Source: Alcaligenes faecalis (GTDB taxonomy: Bacteria; Pseudomonadota; Gammaproteobacteria; Burkholderiales; Burkholderiaceae_B). Taken from it: a DNA stretch of 64,000 nucleotides. A program made the position numbers and the translations under genes. Under the pieces are notes generated by a model. That model did not search any database. It was not told where the DNA came from and saw only the letters and a list, made by a program, of their open reading frames with translations. The stretch covers positions 806,001-870,000 of the forward strand of contig NZ_CP023667.1 of the NCBI RefSeq assembly GCF_002443155.1, given 5' to 3'. Positions 27,115 to 35,790 of this stretch are shown piece after piece (the stretch's first letter is position 1; each line of letters begins with the position of its first letter).

Positions 27115-28014
27115 TCAGGACTTCTTGTTTTTTTGGAACAGCTTGTCGAGGCTTTGCTCGTAAGCATGGTAGCCGATACGATCGTACAGTTCTTCACGAG
27201 TCTGCATCAAATCGATGACATTTTTTTGATGTCCGTCACGACGGATCGCCTGGTAGACAGTTTCGGCGGCCTTGTTCATGGCGCGGAAGGCGGACAGGGG
27301 ATAGAGCACCATGGCCACATTGGCCGACGCCAGTTCTTCCACGGTGAACAGCGGGGTCTGACCGAACTCGGTAATGTTGGCCAGCACAGGCACATTCAGG
27401 GTTTCGGTAAAGCGACGGTAGGTGTCCAGGTCGTAGCAAGCTTCAGCAAAAATGCCGTCTGCACCCGCTTCCACGCAAGCCTGGGCACGTTCCAGAGCGG
27501 CGTCCACGCCTTCAACTGCAATTGCATCCGTACGAGCCATGATGAAGAATTCCGGGTCGGTACGCGCGTCGACAGCCGCTTTCACGCGGTCGGCCATTTC
27601 GCCAGTGCTGACGATTTCTTTACCGGGGCGGTGGCCGCAACGCTTGGCACCGACCTGGTCTTCAATGTGGCAAGCGGCGGCGCCGAACTTGATCAGGCTT
27701 TTGATGGTGCGGGCGATATTGAAGGCCGAGGCACCAAAGCCGGTATCAATGTCCACCATCAAAGGCAAGTCGCATACATCGGTGATGCGGCGAATGTCAG
27801 TCAGCACGTCGTCCAGCGTGTTGATGCCCAGATCAGGCAAGCCCAGAGAGCCAGCCGCGACACCGCCACCCGACAAGTAGATGGCGCGGTAGCCGGCGCG
27901 TTGGGCCAACAAAGCGTGGTTGGCGTTGATGGCGCCGATGATTTGCAAAGGCTGTTCTTCACGCAGGGCCTGGCGGAAACGGGCGCCTGCCGATGTCAGT
28001 TGGTTTTGGCTCAT
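27115..28014 (-). CDS. prpB: 2-methylisocitrate lyase
   Basis: A 299-residue enzyme that splits 2-methylisocitrate into pyruvate and succinate. It has the isocitrate-lyase-family metal-binding region [12 protein letters not shown] and the catalytic loop [13 protein letters not shown] with the reactive Cys. The N-terminus [44 protein letters not shown] is characteristic of PrpB. GGAG precedes the ATG by 9 bases. It is the first gene of the prpBC unit. It is transcribed divergently from prpR, with a -24/-12 promoter and a PrpR-type palindrome in the 253-base gap. Confidence 0.96.
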   Translation of the reverse strand: MSQNQLTSAGARFRQALREEQPLQIIGAINANHALLAQRAGYRAIYLSGGGVAAGSLGLPDLGINTLDDVLTDIRRITDVCDLPLMVDIDTGFGASAFNIARTIKSLIKFGAAACHIEDQVGAKRCGHRPGKEIVSTGEMADRVKAAVDARTDPEFFIMARTDAIAVEGVDAALERAQACVEAGADGIFAEACYDLDTYRRFTETLNVPVLANITEFGQTPLFTVEELASANVAMVLYPLSAFRAMNKAAETVYQAIRRDGHQKNVIDLMQTREELYDRIGYHAYEQSLDKLFQKNKKS

Positions 28015-28082
28015 TTGGGGCTCCAGATCACAAAATAAAAAATGTCGTCAGCGTGATGCTGCGATGGGTTGGTTCTACTAAA

Positions 28083-28097
28083 GCAAATGCTGTGCCA
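28083..28097 (-). promoter_or_regulatory. Sigma-54 promoter of prpBC
   Basis: Read on the minus strand, TGGCAC-AGCAT-TTGC, an exact match to the -24/-12 consensus. It lies about 70 bases upstream of the prpB start. This agrees with the divergent PrpR being a sigma-54 activator. Confidence 0.85.
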
Positions 28098-28206
28098 AGT
28101 TCAGGTATGGAGAGGATGAAACGCCTGAAGCCAGCCAGTAAGGGGATTTCTCCCGTGGTTTGCCGTCGTCACTCCTTGCTGTGAATACTGCCTTTTTCTG
28201 TTTTGT

Positions 28207-28234
28207 GTTTCAATATTGAAACGTAATTTGAAAC
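28207..28234. promoter_or_regulatory. PrpR binding site (upstream activator sequence)
   Basis: A perfect 16-bp palindrome GTTTCAATATTGAAAC at 28207-28222 is followed by a second, imperfect half TTTGAAAC at 28227-28234. They lie about 110-150 bases upstream of the prpB -24 box and 34-61 bases before the prpR ATG. The position suits activation of prpBC and autorepression of prpR. Confidence 0.7.
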
Positions 28235-28267
28235 AGTGTCGCATTGTTGATGCCTGGGTGAAACCGT

Positions 28268-30181
28268 ATGCCTTATCCTTCTTCCCCTCCTGCCCGTCTG
28301 CGTCTGGTGGCTTTCGGCCTGCATGGACTGCGTTCTCTCCTGGAAGAACTGGTGCCGCAGTTCCGCGCCCAGGCCGAAATACTGATCGTGGACAAAGCCT
28401 ATGGCGAGGCCGTAGAAGCCGTGCAGGTGTTGCGACAAACAGGTGAAATTGACGTGCTGGTGTCTGCGGGTTCCAACGGCAGTTATTTGCGCGAACATCT
28501 GGACCTGCCGGTGGTACTGGTACATCCCGGTGGCTTTGACATTATGGGCAGTCTGGCCTCGGCACAGGCCGAGCGTAAAGCCGTGGTGACTTATGGCGAA
28601 ATGCCGCTGGAACTGATGGAGTTTGTGCAGCGCTTTGATCTGCCTGTGGAGCTACGCAGCTATCGCAGCGAGGCTGATGCGCGTAGCTGTGTCCAGGATT
28701 TGAAAGAGCTGGGCGTGGAGTGGGTGCTGGCACCCGGTCTGGTGGTGGACTTGGCGCGCGAGAACCAGATGGAAGGCGTGCTGCTGTATTCACAAGGGGC
28801 AGTGCGACAGGCCCTGGAATCGGCTATCGAACTGGCCCGTGTTGCTCGCGCCGAAGCAGCCCGTCGGGATCGCTTGAATACGATTCTGGCGCAGTTGCGT
28901 GACGGTGTGGTGTCAGTGGACAGGGACGAACGCATTGAAACTGTGAACCCGGTGATGGAAGCCTGGTTGGGGCAACCGGCTCAAGCCATGATTGGTCGCC
29001 GCTTGGGTTCCTTGTATCCCGAGCTGGATCTGGCCGGCACGCTGCGCAGTCTGGACGTGCAGTTGGATACGGTGCAACAAGTGGGTGGCCGTACCGCGAT
29101 TGTCACCCGCATGCCGATTCTGGAGCAGGGACGCTTGAGCGGGGCGGTGTTGCTCTGCCAGGACCCGGCCGCGATTCAACGACTGGACCGCAGCTTGCGT
29201 TCCCGCAGTCAGCAAGCGGTATCGCGTCATGCCCGGTACGAGCTGTCTGATCTGGTGGGACAGAGCTCGCCCATGCGCAAGCTGCGTGCTCAGGCTCAGG
29301 CTTGTGCGCAAAGCACAGCGACGACCTTGATTATTGGTGAAAGCGGTACGGGTAAGGAGTTGCTGGCCCAAGGCATTCACAGCGCCAGCGCCAGACGCGC
29401 GCAACCCTTTGTGGCCGTGAACTGCGCGGCTTTCCCTGACAGCCTGTTGGAAAGCGAACTGTTCGGTTATGTGGAAGGCGCCTTCACAGGTTCCAGCCGG
29501 GGCGGCAAAGTAGGGCTGGTGGAAGCGGCTCACACCGGCACCTTGTTTCTGGACGAGATCGGGGAAATGCCCTTGCCACTGCAAACCCGTTTGCTACGGG
29601 TGCTGCAAGAAAAAGAAGTCCTGCGTATCGGGGCGATTGAGCCAACGCCAGTCGATGTGCGCGTGATTGCGGCCACTCACCGCGATCTGGCCGCGCAGGT
29701 TAAAGAAGGTGTGTTCCGTCAGGACCTGTTTTATCGCCTGAATATTCTGGTGCTGCGCTTGCCGCCTTTGCGTTTGCGCACACAGGATTTGCCAGAACTG
29801 GTGGAGCATCTCCTGGCAAAAGTGGCTCAACGTCTGGGTGGGGCTGTAACGCTCAACCCGGATTGGCTGACCGAGCTGCTGGAACTGGGCCGTCACTACA
29901 CCTGGCCCGGCAATATCCGTGAGTTGGAAAACCTGATCGAACGCTTGATGGTCCTGGGCACAGTGCAAGGCGATCAGGCTGTGGTACTGGAAGATATTGC
30001 GCCGGAGCTGCGGGCAGTGGTGGCAGAGCCCGCTATGCCTGCGCTGCGTGATCAGCAAGAGCGCAGCGAGCAGGAGCATCTGGCCAAGGTGCTGGAAGAG
30101 TGTGGCGGTAACCGTGCTCTTGCAGCCCAGCAACTGGGGATCAGCCGCAGTACGTTGTGGCGGAAGTTGCGTAAAGGTTGA
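28268..30181 (+). CDS. prpR: Sigma-54-dependent propionate catabolism activator PrpR
   Basis: A 637-residue activator. An N-terminal PrpR sensor domain (about residues 8-190) is followed by a PAS-like region (about 200-310), a AAA+ domain with Walker A GESGTGKE near residue 357, the GAFTGSSRGG loop (GAFTGA variant) and LFLDEIGEM, and a Fis-type C-terminal helix-turn-helix (GGNRALAAQQLGISRSTLWRKL). In studied PrpR proteins the sensor responds to 2-methylcitrate. It is divergent from prpBC. A weak GGTGA precedes the ATG. The last base of the sigma-54 contact motif being Ser rather than Ala is a conservative change seen in other PrpR-type proteins. Confidence 0.94.
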   Translation: MPYPSSPPARLRLVAFGLHGLRSLLEELVPQFRAQAEILIVDKAYGEAVEAVQVLRQTGEIDVLVSAGSNGSYLREHLDLPVVLVHPGGFDIMGSLASAQAERKAVVTYGEMPLELMEFVQRFDLPVELRSYRSEADARSCVQDLKELGVEWVLAPGLVVDLARENQMEGVLLYSQGAVRQALESAIELARVARAEAARRDRLNTILAQLRDGVVSVDRDERIETVNPVMEAWLGQPAQAMIGRRLGSLYPELDLAGTLRSLDVQLDTVQQVGGRTAIVTRMPILEQGRLSGAVLLCQDPAAIQRLDRSLRSRSQQAVSRHARYELSDLVGQSSPMRKLRAQAQACAQSTATTLIIGESGTGKELLAQGIHSASARRAQPFVAVNCAAFPDSLLESELFGYVEGAFTGSSRGGKVGLVEAAHTGTLFLDEIGEMPLPLQTRLLRVLQEKEVLRIGAIEPTPVDVRVIAATHRDLAAQVKEGVFRQDLFYRLNILVLRLPPLRLRTQDLPELVEHLLAKVAQRLGGAVTLNPDWLTELLELGRHYTWPGNIRELENLIERLMVLGTVQGDQAVVLEDIAPELRAVVAEPAMPALRDQQERSEQEHLAKVLEECGGNRALAAQQLGISRSTLWRKLRKG

Positions 30182-30248
30182 TGGGCTCGTCAATACTCCT
30201 TGGGGCTCAAGCAAAGCCCATACGTCGCCGTTTCCTTCAAGGCTGGTT

Positions 30249-31697
30249 TTAGTGCCGACTGATTCTGCTTAACGCTATCAAAAGCAGGCTGACCAGCAAG
30301 GAGGCCACCAGGTTGTACGTCAGCCCCATGCCAAAGGCAGAAACATAGTGCTCAGCCTGGCTCAGGGCGGCGCTGCCTGCGTTTCGTCCGGCATTAAACA
30401 GGAAGCCGACCACGGCAACCCCGAGAGCGGCACCAATTTGCTGAATGCTGGAGATCACACCCGAGGCCATGCCAGCTTGAGTCTCGTCGATAAAGCCTAG
30501 TATCAGATTCAGTAAGGGCGTCATGATCAGGCCTTGGCTGGCCCCCAGGAAAATCAAGGCAGGAATCAGGTGGGCGGGCTCCAGTTGTGGGCCTGCCCAA
30601 GCCACTTGGCCGATTAGCCAGGCAAAGGAGAGGGCGTAGCCTATTGCTCCCGTTGTAATAGCCTGGGTGCCGTAGCGGGTGACAAGACGTGGCGCGTAGA
30701 GAGAGGCGGCAATAAACCCCACGCTGGCGGGGGCAAAAATACTACCTGCGTGGAAAGGACTTAAGCCAAAGCCGCTTTGCAGCAACAGGGCAAAACAGAG
30801 AAAGAAAGAGCTGGCGGTGGAGTACACCAGCAAGACCAGCAGGGCGCCCAGAGCAAAGCGGGGTTGCGCCAGCAGTTGCATATCGACCAAGGGCAAATAT
30901 CCGATGCGTCGCCGTCTTTGCTGGTGCCGATAAAAAGCAAACAGCAAGACAAGAGAGGCGGCCAGACTCGTCAGGCTGGCAAGGGGCCAGCCATGCTCCG
31001 AGCTTTGGATGATAGGGATCAGTAACAGGCTGAGGCTCAGACTGATCAGAATGACGCCTGTGCCGTCCAGTCCCTGGTTTTGAGGGCCGCGAGTTTCAGG
31101 AATGTAGCGCGCTGCCGCAATCGCCAGTAGACCAATCGGGATATTGATCAGAAAGATGTTGCGCCAGCCCAGGTCAAACAGATCGGCGTGAATCAGCCAG
31201 CCTCCCAGGACCTGTCCGGCAATAGCGGCCAGCCCCAGCGTCATGCCCAGCAGGCCGAAGGCGCGACGGCTGTTATCGCCGTCAAAGTTCACCCGAATGG
31301 AAGCATAGACCTGGGGGAAGAGCAGGGCGGCAGCCAGGCCCTGCAATACCCTGGCAATAATCAGAAAAAAAGCGTTGGGCGCCAGACCGCATAGGGCAGA
31401 GGTGAGCGTAAAGCCTGCCATGCCGATGATAAAGAGCTTGCGTCGGCCAAATAAATCGCCCAGCCGTCCTCCTGTAATCAGCAGTACGCCAAAAGCCAGT
31501 TCGTAGCCCGCCACGATAAAGCCGATCTGACTAAAGCTGGCGCCAAGTTGGCTCTGAATATTGGGAATAGCGACATTGACGACGAACAGGTCAAAAATGG
31601 TGACGAAACCCGCCAGAAGTAGCACGGACAGGCCCAGCCAGGGCGGGGTGTTTGTGGAGGCTGCGTGAGTGTTTGGGGAATGCGGCTTGGAGTTCAT
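30249..31697 (-). CDS. MFS drug efflux transporter, DHA2 (14-helix) type
   Basis: A 482-residue inner-membrane proton antiporter of the EmrB/QacA class. Motif A appears as GGRLGDLFGRRKLF (about residues 76-89), motif C-like segments follow, and there are about 14 hydrophobic segments. It starts at ATG 31697; an earlier in-frame start would extend into the intergenic region without conservation. It is divergent from an MmyB-like XRE regulator gene 101 bases away, a common arrangement in which the regulator controls the pump. The substrate is unknown. It converges on prpR with a 67-base gap. Confidence 0.88.
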   Translation of the reverse strand: MNSKPHSPNTHAASTNTPPWLGLSVLLLAGFVTIFDLFVVNVAIPNIQSQLGASFSQIGFIVAGYELAFGVLLITGGRLGDLFGRRKLFIIGMAGFTLTSALCGLAPNAFFLIIARVLQGLAAALLFPQVYASIRVNFDGDNSRRAFGLLGMTLGLAAIAGQVLGGWLIHADLFDLGWRNIFLINIPIGLLAIAAARYIPETRGPQNQGLDGTGVILISLSLSLLLIPIIQSSEHGWPLASLTSLAASLVLLFAFYRHQQRRRRIGYLPLVDMQLLAQPRFALGALLVLLVYSTASSFFLCFALLLQSGFGLSPFHAGSIFAPASVGFIAASLYAPRLVTRYGTQAITTGAIGYALSFAWLIGQVAWAGPQLEPAHLIPALIFLGASQGLIMTPLLNLILGFIDETQAGMASGVISSIQQIGAALGVAVVGFLFNAGRNAGSAALSQAEHYVSAFGMGLTYNLVASLLVSLLLIALSRISRH

Positions 31698-31798
31698 GAT
31701 GCTTGTTTGAGGTAGAAACCCGTGTATTCTTGAACTCTTTTTAAGCAATTACAATTTAACTGTTTATGCTATTACTTAAAGCAATGGGGTCTTGAATC

Positions 31799-32614
31799 AT
31801 GAGAACGCTGGAACGAACGCGCCCGGATCTGGCAGCCTTCTTGCGTGCATGCCGTGAACGCCTCTTGCCGGAGGAGGTGGGTTTGCCCAGTGGTGGGCGT
31901 CGTCGTACGCCGGGGCTGCGCCGTGAGGAAGTGGCCGCTTTGGCAGGAGTGGGGCTGACCTGGTACACCTGGTTGGAGCAAGGGCGTGATATTGGGGTGT
32001 CGGCCAGTTTTCTGGACAATTTGGCGCGGGTTCTGAAACTGGATGCGGCCGAACGTAGGCACTTGTTTTTGCTGGCGCATGAGCGCCTGCCTGCCGAGCC
32101 AGGAATTACCTGGTGCGTCTTGCCGCCGTTGGTGCGGCGCTTGATGCACGACTTGCCTCATCCGGCTTTTGTCTTGAATTTACGTTGGGATGTTCTGGGC
32201 TTTAATGCCTTGGCGGATGATTTGCTGGACTTGGGGGCGTATCCCGAGGGGCAGCGCAATCTTCTATGGCAGATGTTTACGAATCCCGCTTTGCACACAC
32301 GCTTTGCGCCTTGGGAGTCGCAGGCGCTGGAGATGTTGTCCAGTTTTCGTCGCGACTTTGCTCGGGCCACAGATGGTACGGACATTCATGAACTGGCCAA
32401 TGAGCTCAAACGCGTATCACCGGAGTTCAAGCTGTGGTGGGAGCAACATGATGTGCATCCGCCTTGCGGTGCGCTACGCACATTGCTTGTAGATGGGGAG
32501 TTGCGTGAGTTTGAGCAGACCTCGCTCATCATTGATGAGAGTCGGCATTTGCGCATGGTGGTGTATGTGCCGCCTTTGCAGCAAGGTCATGGCGATGGGG
32601 GCAGTTCACGCTAG
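31799..32614 (+). CDS. XRE-family regulator with MmyB-like ligand-binding domain
   Basis: A 271-residue regulator. The N-terminal helix-turn-helix (about residues 30-90) reads RRTPGLRREEVAALAGVGLTWYTWLEQG, the hallmark of the MmyB-like group. The C-terminal domain (about 105-260, including HPAFVLNLRWDVLGFNALADDLL and the ending LIIDESRHLRMVVYVP) is a PAS-like fold that binds fatty-acid-like ligands in characterised relatives. Divergent from an MFS pump, it probably controls that pump. The downstream gap to mdh's terminator is about 180 bases. Confidence 0.88.
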   Translation: MRTLERTRPDLAAFLRACRERLLPEEVGLPSGGRRRTPGLRREEVAALAGVGLTWYTWLEQGRDIGVSASFLDNLARVLKLDAAERRHLFLLAHERLPAEPGITWCVLPPLVRRLMHDLPHPAFVLNLRWDVLGFNALADDLLDLGAYPEGQRNLLWQMFTNPALHTRFAPWESQALEMLSSFRRDFARATDGTDIHELANELKRVSPEFKLWWEQHDVHPPCGALRTLLVDGELREFEQTSLIIDESRHLRMVVYVPPLQQGHGDGGSSR

Positions 32615-32700
32615 TATTGTGCAGAGCTTGTAGAACGCAAGTGAGTGCTCAGTACTGCCGTGATGTTAATAGCAAGATCCTGGTTTTACGTGTTGAGTTC

Positions 32701-32756
32701 CAGCATTCAGCATCACGCATTAAGCATTGAGCAGCAGACGTTAGAGATCAAACGTC
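32701..32756. repeat. Short imperfect repeats downstream of the XRE gene
   Basis: AGCATT-like units recur four times within 32701-32734 (AGCATT, AGCATC, GCATTA, AGCATT), followed by an inverted repeat GACGTT-N8-AACGTC at 32737-32756. The 224-base gap 32615-32838 otherwise shows only the mdh terminator. No coding potential is apparent. Confidence 0.35.
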
Positions 32757-32788
32757 AGGTCTCACCCATCAGGCGGTAGGCACCAGGC

Positions 32789-32819
32789 AAAAAAAATCCC
32801 CGCCGATCAGGCGGGGATT
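32789..32819 (-). terminator. Intrinsic terminator of mdh
   Basis: AATCCCCGCC and GGCGGGGATT form a 10-bp stem with a 5-base loop. On the minus strand a run of T follows (A run at 32789-32796). It lies 20 bases after the mdh stop. Confidence 0.85.
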
Positions 32820-32838
32820 GCAGACACTGGCGGCTTAA

Positions 32839-33828
32839 TTAGCCCAGCAGGTCCTTCACACCGTCGCGCTCTTCCAGCAGCTCGTTCAGGGTGTGGTCCA
32901 TGCGCTCACGCGAGAAGGCGTCGATTTCCAGGCCTTCAACACGCTTGTACTCACCGTTTTCGGTGGTCACAGGCACGCCGTAGATGATGCCTTCAGGAAT
33001 GCCGTAGGAGCCGTCCGAAGGAACACCCATGGTGACCCATTTGCCATTGGAACCCAGGACCCAGTCACGCACGTGGTCGATGGCAGCGTTGGCAGCCGAA
33101 GCTGCCGAGGACAGGCCACGGGCTTCGATGATGGCGGCGCCACGTTTGCCCACGGTGGGGATGAAGGTTTCGCGGTTCCAGGCCTGATCGTTGATGATCG
33201 CGTCGATCTTCTCGCCGTTCACGGTAGCGAAGCGGGTGTCAGGGTACATGGTGGGCGAGTGGTTGCCCCAAACAATCAGGTTCTCGATGTCAGCAACAGC
33301 CTTGCCGGACTTGGTGGCCAACTGCGACAGGGCGCGGTTGTGGTCCAGACGCAGCATGGCGGTGAAGTTCTTTGCTGGCAGATCAGGAGCGGACTTCATG
33401 GCAATGTAGGCGTTGGTGTTGGCAGGGTTGCCGACTACCAGCACTTTCACGTCACGGCTGGCCACTTTGTTCAGGGCACGGCCTTGTGCAGTGAAGATCT
33501 GGGCGTTGAAGGCCAGCAGATCTTTACGTTCCATGCCTGGGCCGCGAGGACGGGCACCGACCAGCAGGGCGATATCAACATCCTTGAATGCGGTTTCAGG
33601 GTCGCTGTGGGCGGACATGCCTTGCAGCAGCGGGAAGGCGCAGTCGTCCAGTTCCATCATGACGCCTTTCAGGGCCTTTTGGGCTTTCTCGTCGGCGAGT
33701 TCCAGCAACTGCAGGATTACAGGCTGGTCTTTGCCCAGCATTTCGCCAGAAGCGATGCGAAACAGCAGGGCGTAGCCAATCTGGCCAGCAGCGCCGGTAA
33801 CGGCGACGCGCATTGCGGGTTTGGACAT
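32839..33828 (-). CDS. mdh: Malate dehydrogenase (NAD)
   Basis: A 329-residue cytosolic-type malate dehydrogenase that interconverts malate and oxaloacetate. It has the nucleotide-binding [15 protein letters not shown], the mobile loop [15 protein letters not shown] with the substrate Arg residues, [14 protein letters not shown] and the catalytic His in [13 protein letters not shown]. The start [10 protein letters not shown] at 33828 matches the family; the frame is open a further 52 codons upstream through the promoter and should not be used. The promoter at 33956-33984 and the 21-bp operator lie about 130-180 bases upstream, leaving a leader of about 120 bases. Convergent with the XRE regulator gene. 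Confidence 0.97.
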   Translation of the reverse strand: MSKPAMRVAVTGAAGQIGYALLFRIASGEMLGKDQPVILQLLELADEKAQKALKGVMMELDDCAFPLLQGMSAHSDPETAFKDVDIALLVGARPRGPGMERKDLLAFNAQIFTAQGRALNKVASRDVKVLVVGNPANTNAYIAMKSAPDLPAKNFTAMLRLDHNRALSQLATKSGKAVADIENLIVWGNHSPTMYPDTRFATVNGEKIDAIINDQAWNRETFIPTVGKRGAAIIEARGLSSAASAANAAIDHVRDWVLGSNGKWVTMGVPSDGSYGIPEGIIYGVPVTTENGEYKRVEGLEIDAFSRERMDHTLNELLEERDGVKDLLG

Positions 33829-33955
33829 GAGAGTAAGACTCCGTTTTTGGGTTTGAAGACGGTGACGAAAAACACAGTTTAAATCTTTTGCAGACCGGGC
33901 GGCTGGCGTGGAAAACGGTTTTTCGCAAGAGGAAAAGCCTCTTTTTTCACTGCGC

Positions 33956-33984
33956 AGACTAGACCAAAACGATAGCGCCGTCAA
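33956..33984 (-). promoter_or_regulatory. Probable sigma-70 promoter of mdh
   Basis: On the minus strand TTGACG (33984-33979), 17 bases, TAGTCT (33961-33956). The 21-bp dyad begins exactly 2 bases upstream of the -35 box, the same geometry as at acnB. The downstream leader contains a small stem AAGAGG-N5-CCTCTT at 33927-33943. Confidence 0.6.
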
Positions 33985-33986
33985 AC

Positions 33987-34007
33987 GTCTTATATCTTAT
34001 ATAAGAC
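33987..34007. promoter_or_regulatory. 21-bp dyad operator between mdh and the GntR gene
   Basis: Identical in all 21 positions to the dyad upstream of acnB: arms GTCTTATA and TATAAGAC around 5 bases. It ends 2 bases before the mdh -35 box and about 100 bases before the GntR start, so it could serve mdh and autoregulate the GntR gene. Confidence 0.75.
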
Positions 34008-34108
34008 ATAAGAGCGTTAGACATTCGGGGCCGGTCATGCGAAAATTAGTGCACTGTCTATTTTATGAACAAATGCGCGCCGCAGGCTGTATAGATCGCG
34101 CATTTTTT

Positions 34109-34888
34109 ATGAGCCCCATGTCTGATAACGTGCCGCCGCTACGCACCCAGGAAATCGAAAAATCCGCTCCTAGCGCGGCCTATAGCCCTCTGTATCAACA
34201 GATCAAGGCTTTGTTGCTGCAGGGGCTGGATCGTGGCGAGTGGAAACCTGGCGAGGCCATCCCCAGTGAACTGGAACTGGCCGCCCGTTTTCAGGTCAGC
34301 CAGGGCACGGTGCGCAAAGCCATTGATGAGCTGGCCGCCGACAACCTCCTGATTCGTCGCCAGGGCAAAGGCACCTTTGTGGCCACCCATCACGAGGCTC
34401 GTGTGCGCTTTCGTTTTTTGCGCCTGGCCCCGGACGATGGCAAGCCCGTTGCTTCCCAAAGCCGTATCCTGGATGTGCGCCGCATGAAAGCGCCAACGGA
34501 TGTTGCCGTACTGCTGGACTTGCGCACTTCCGACATGGTGGTGAATCTGCGCCGGGTTCTGTCTTTTGATCAGGTCCCGACCATTTATGACGATATCTGG
34601 TTGCCCGGCTCCGTCTTCAAGGGTCTGACCCTGGAAGCCGTCGAGCAAAACAAGGGCCCGATGTACGCCTGGTTCGAGAGCAAGTTTGGCGTGAGCATGG
34701 TGCGCGCCGATGAAAAGATCGGTGCTGTCAGCGCCACTGACGAGGCCGCCTCGGTCTTGCAGGTGGAAGCTGGTTCGCCGCTCCTGCACGTGGAACGCGT
34801 GTCCTATACCTATGGTGACCGACCGATGGAGTTGCGCCGGGGCTTGTACCTGACTGAGCGCTTCCATTACCGAAACACGCTCAGCTAG
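34109..34888 (+). CDS. GntR-family regulator, HutC/UTRA type
   Basis: About 259 residues from ATG 34109; ATG 34118 (MSDNV) is equally plausible, and upstream in-frame starts would run through the operator. The N-terminal winged helix is YSPLYQQIKALLLQGLDRGEWKPGEAIPSELELAARFQVSQGTVRKAIDELAADNLLIRRQGKGTFV. The C-terminal half is a UTRA effector domain (VNLRRVLSFDQVPTIYDDIWLP, ending RRGLYLTERFHYRNTL). It lies between divergent mdh and the sdhCDAB-sdhE-gltA genes. With the repeated operator at mdh and acnB, it is probably a TCA-cycle regulator. The effector is unknown. Confidence 0.88.
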   Translation: MSPMSDNVPPLRTQEIEKSAPSAAYSPLYQQIKALLLQGLDRGEWKPGEAIPSELELAARFQVSQGTVRKAIDELAADNLLIRRQGKGTFVATHHEARVRFRFLRLAPDDGKPVASQSRILDVRRMKAPTDVAVLLDLRTSDMVVNLRRVLSFDQVPTIYDDIWLPGSVFKGLTLEAVEQNKGPMYAWFESKFGVSMVRADEKIGAVSATDEAASVLQVEAGSPLLHVERVSYTYGDRPMELRRGLYLTERFHYRNTLS

Positions 34889-34903
34889 TGCGGCGGCATA
34901 CGG

Positions 34904-34932
34904 TATTTGATACTGCACCGTAGTGTCAAATA
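34904..34932. promoter_or_regulatory. Inverted repeat upstream of sdhC
   Basis: TATTTGATACT and AGTGTCAAATA are 11-base arms with one mismatch around a 7-base spacer. It starts 15 bases after the GntR stop and ends 58 bases before sdhC. No T run follows, so an operator for the sdh promoter is more likely than a terminator. It does not resemble the 21-bp dyad. Confidence 0.5.
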
Positions 34933-34990
34933 GGTGAAAATACCAAGGTTAAAAATTTTATGACTTTTTTTTATCTACTTCGAGGCCATC

Positions 34991-35404
34991 ATGTCTGATA
35001 CCGCACCCAAGCAGCGTCCGCAGTATCGCAATATCAGCGTGCCGCAGATATTGAGCTACCGCTTGCCCCTGGCTGCAAAATCGTCGATTTTGCATCGTGT
35101 CAGTGGTGCATTGCTGTTTCTTTGCCTGCCGCTCGTTCTATTGCCACTGTTCTCTTTGAGCGTCAGCTCTCCAGAGTCCTTCGAGACCTTGCGCAGCTAC
35201 GTCGACAACCCTGTCTGTAAGCTGATCCTTCTGGTCCTGATCTGGGGCTACCTGCACCACTTCTGTGCCGGTATCCGCTATCTGGCACTGGACCTGCACC
35301 TGGGTAACGACAAAGAGTCCGCCAAGAAGTCGGCCGGTATGGTGTTCGGGGTCAGCCTGGCGCTGACCGTTGTGTTTGGTTTGAAACTGTTTGGGGTGTG
35401 GTAA
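34991..35404 (+). CDS. sdhC: Succinate dehydrogenase cytochrome b556 subunit
   Basis: A 137-residue membrane anchor of complex II. It contains the SdhC signature near the first helix, KSSILHRVSGALLFLCLPLVL (quinone-site Ser and Arg), three membrane segments, and the heme-ligand His region HHFCAGIRYLALD. GAGG lies 8 bases before the ATG. It is the first gene of sdhCDAB-sdhE-gltA and its stop overlaps the sdhD ATG by one base (TAATG). Confidence 0.95.
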   Translation: MSDTAPKQRPQYRNISVPQILSYRLPLAAKSSILHRVSGALLFLCLPLVLLPLFSLSVSSPESFETLRSYVDNPVCKLILLVLIWGYLHHFCAGIRYLALDLHLGNDKESAKKSAGMVFGVSLALTVVFGLKLFGVW

Positions 35405-35787
35405 TGGCAAATCGTGAGCGCATTGGCGCAAACCGCCTGGTAGTGGGTGCCCACTACGGTACCTTGGACTTTCTGGCACAGCGTGTCACCGCAGTCATCA
35501 TGGCCATCTACACCTTGGTCATCATCGGCGGCATCCTGTTTAGCAGTGAACTGAATTTCGAGACCTGGCGCGGCCTGTTCTCGTTCACGGTCGGCTCCCT
35601 GCCTTTGGGTCAGTTGCTGGCAACCTTGTTCTTCCTGTCTTTGTCCTGGCACGCCTGGATTGGTGTGCGTGACATCTGGATGGACTACGTCAAGCCCGCT
35701 GGTCTGCGCTTGTTCCTGCAAGTGTTGACCTTGCTGTGGCTGGTCGCCAGTGTCGTCTTTTTTGCAAAAATTATCTGGAGTCTCTAA
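35404..35787 (+). CDS. sdhD: Succinate dehydrogenase hydrophobic anchor subunit
   Basis: A 127-residue protein with three membrane helices that, with SdhC, holds heme b and the quinone site. Visible landmarks are VVGAHYGTLDFLAQRVTAVIMAIYTLVI (quinone-site region) and LSWHAWIGVRDIWMDYVKP, with the heme-side His. The ATG at 35404 overlaps the sdhC stop; a GTG two codons earlier is in frame but less likely. sdhA follows after 3 bases. Confidence 0.94.
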   Translation: MANRERIGANRLVVGAHYGTLDFLAQRVTAVIMAIYTLVIIGGILFSSELNFETWRGLFSFTVGSLPLGQLLATLFFLSLSWHAWIGVRDIWMDYVKPAGLRLFLQVLTLLWLVASVVFFAKIIWSL

Positions 35788-35790
35788 ACC

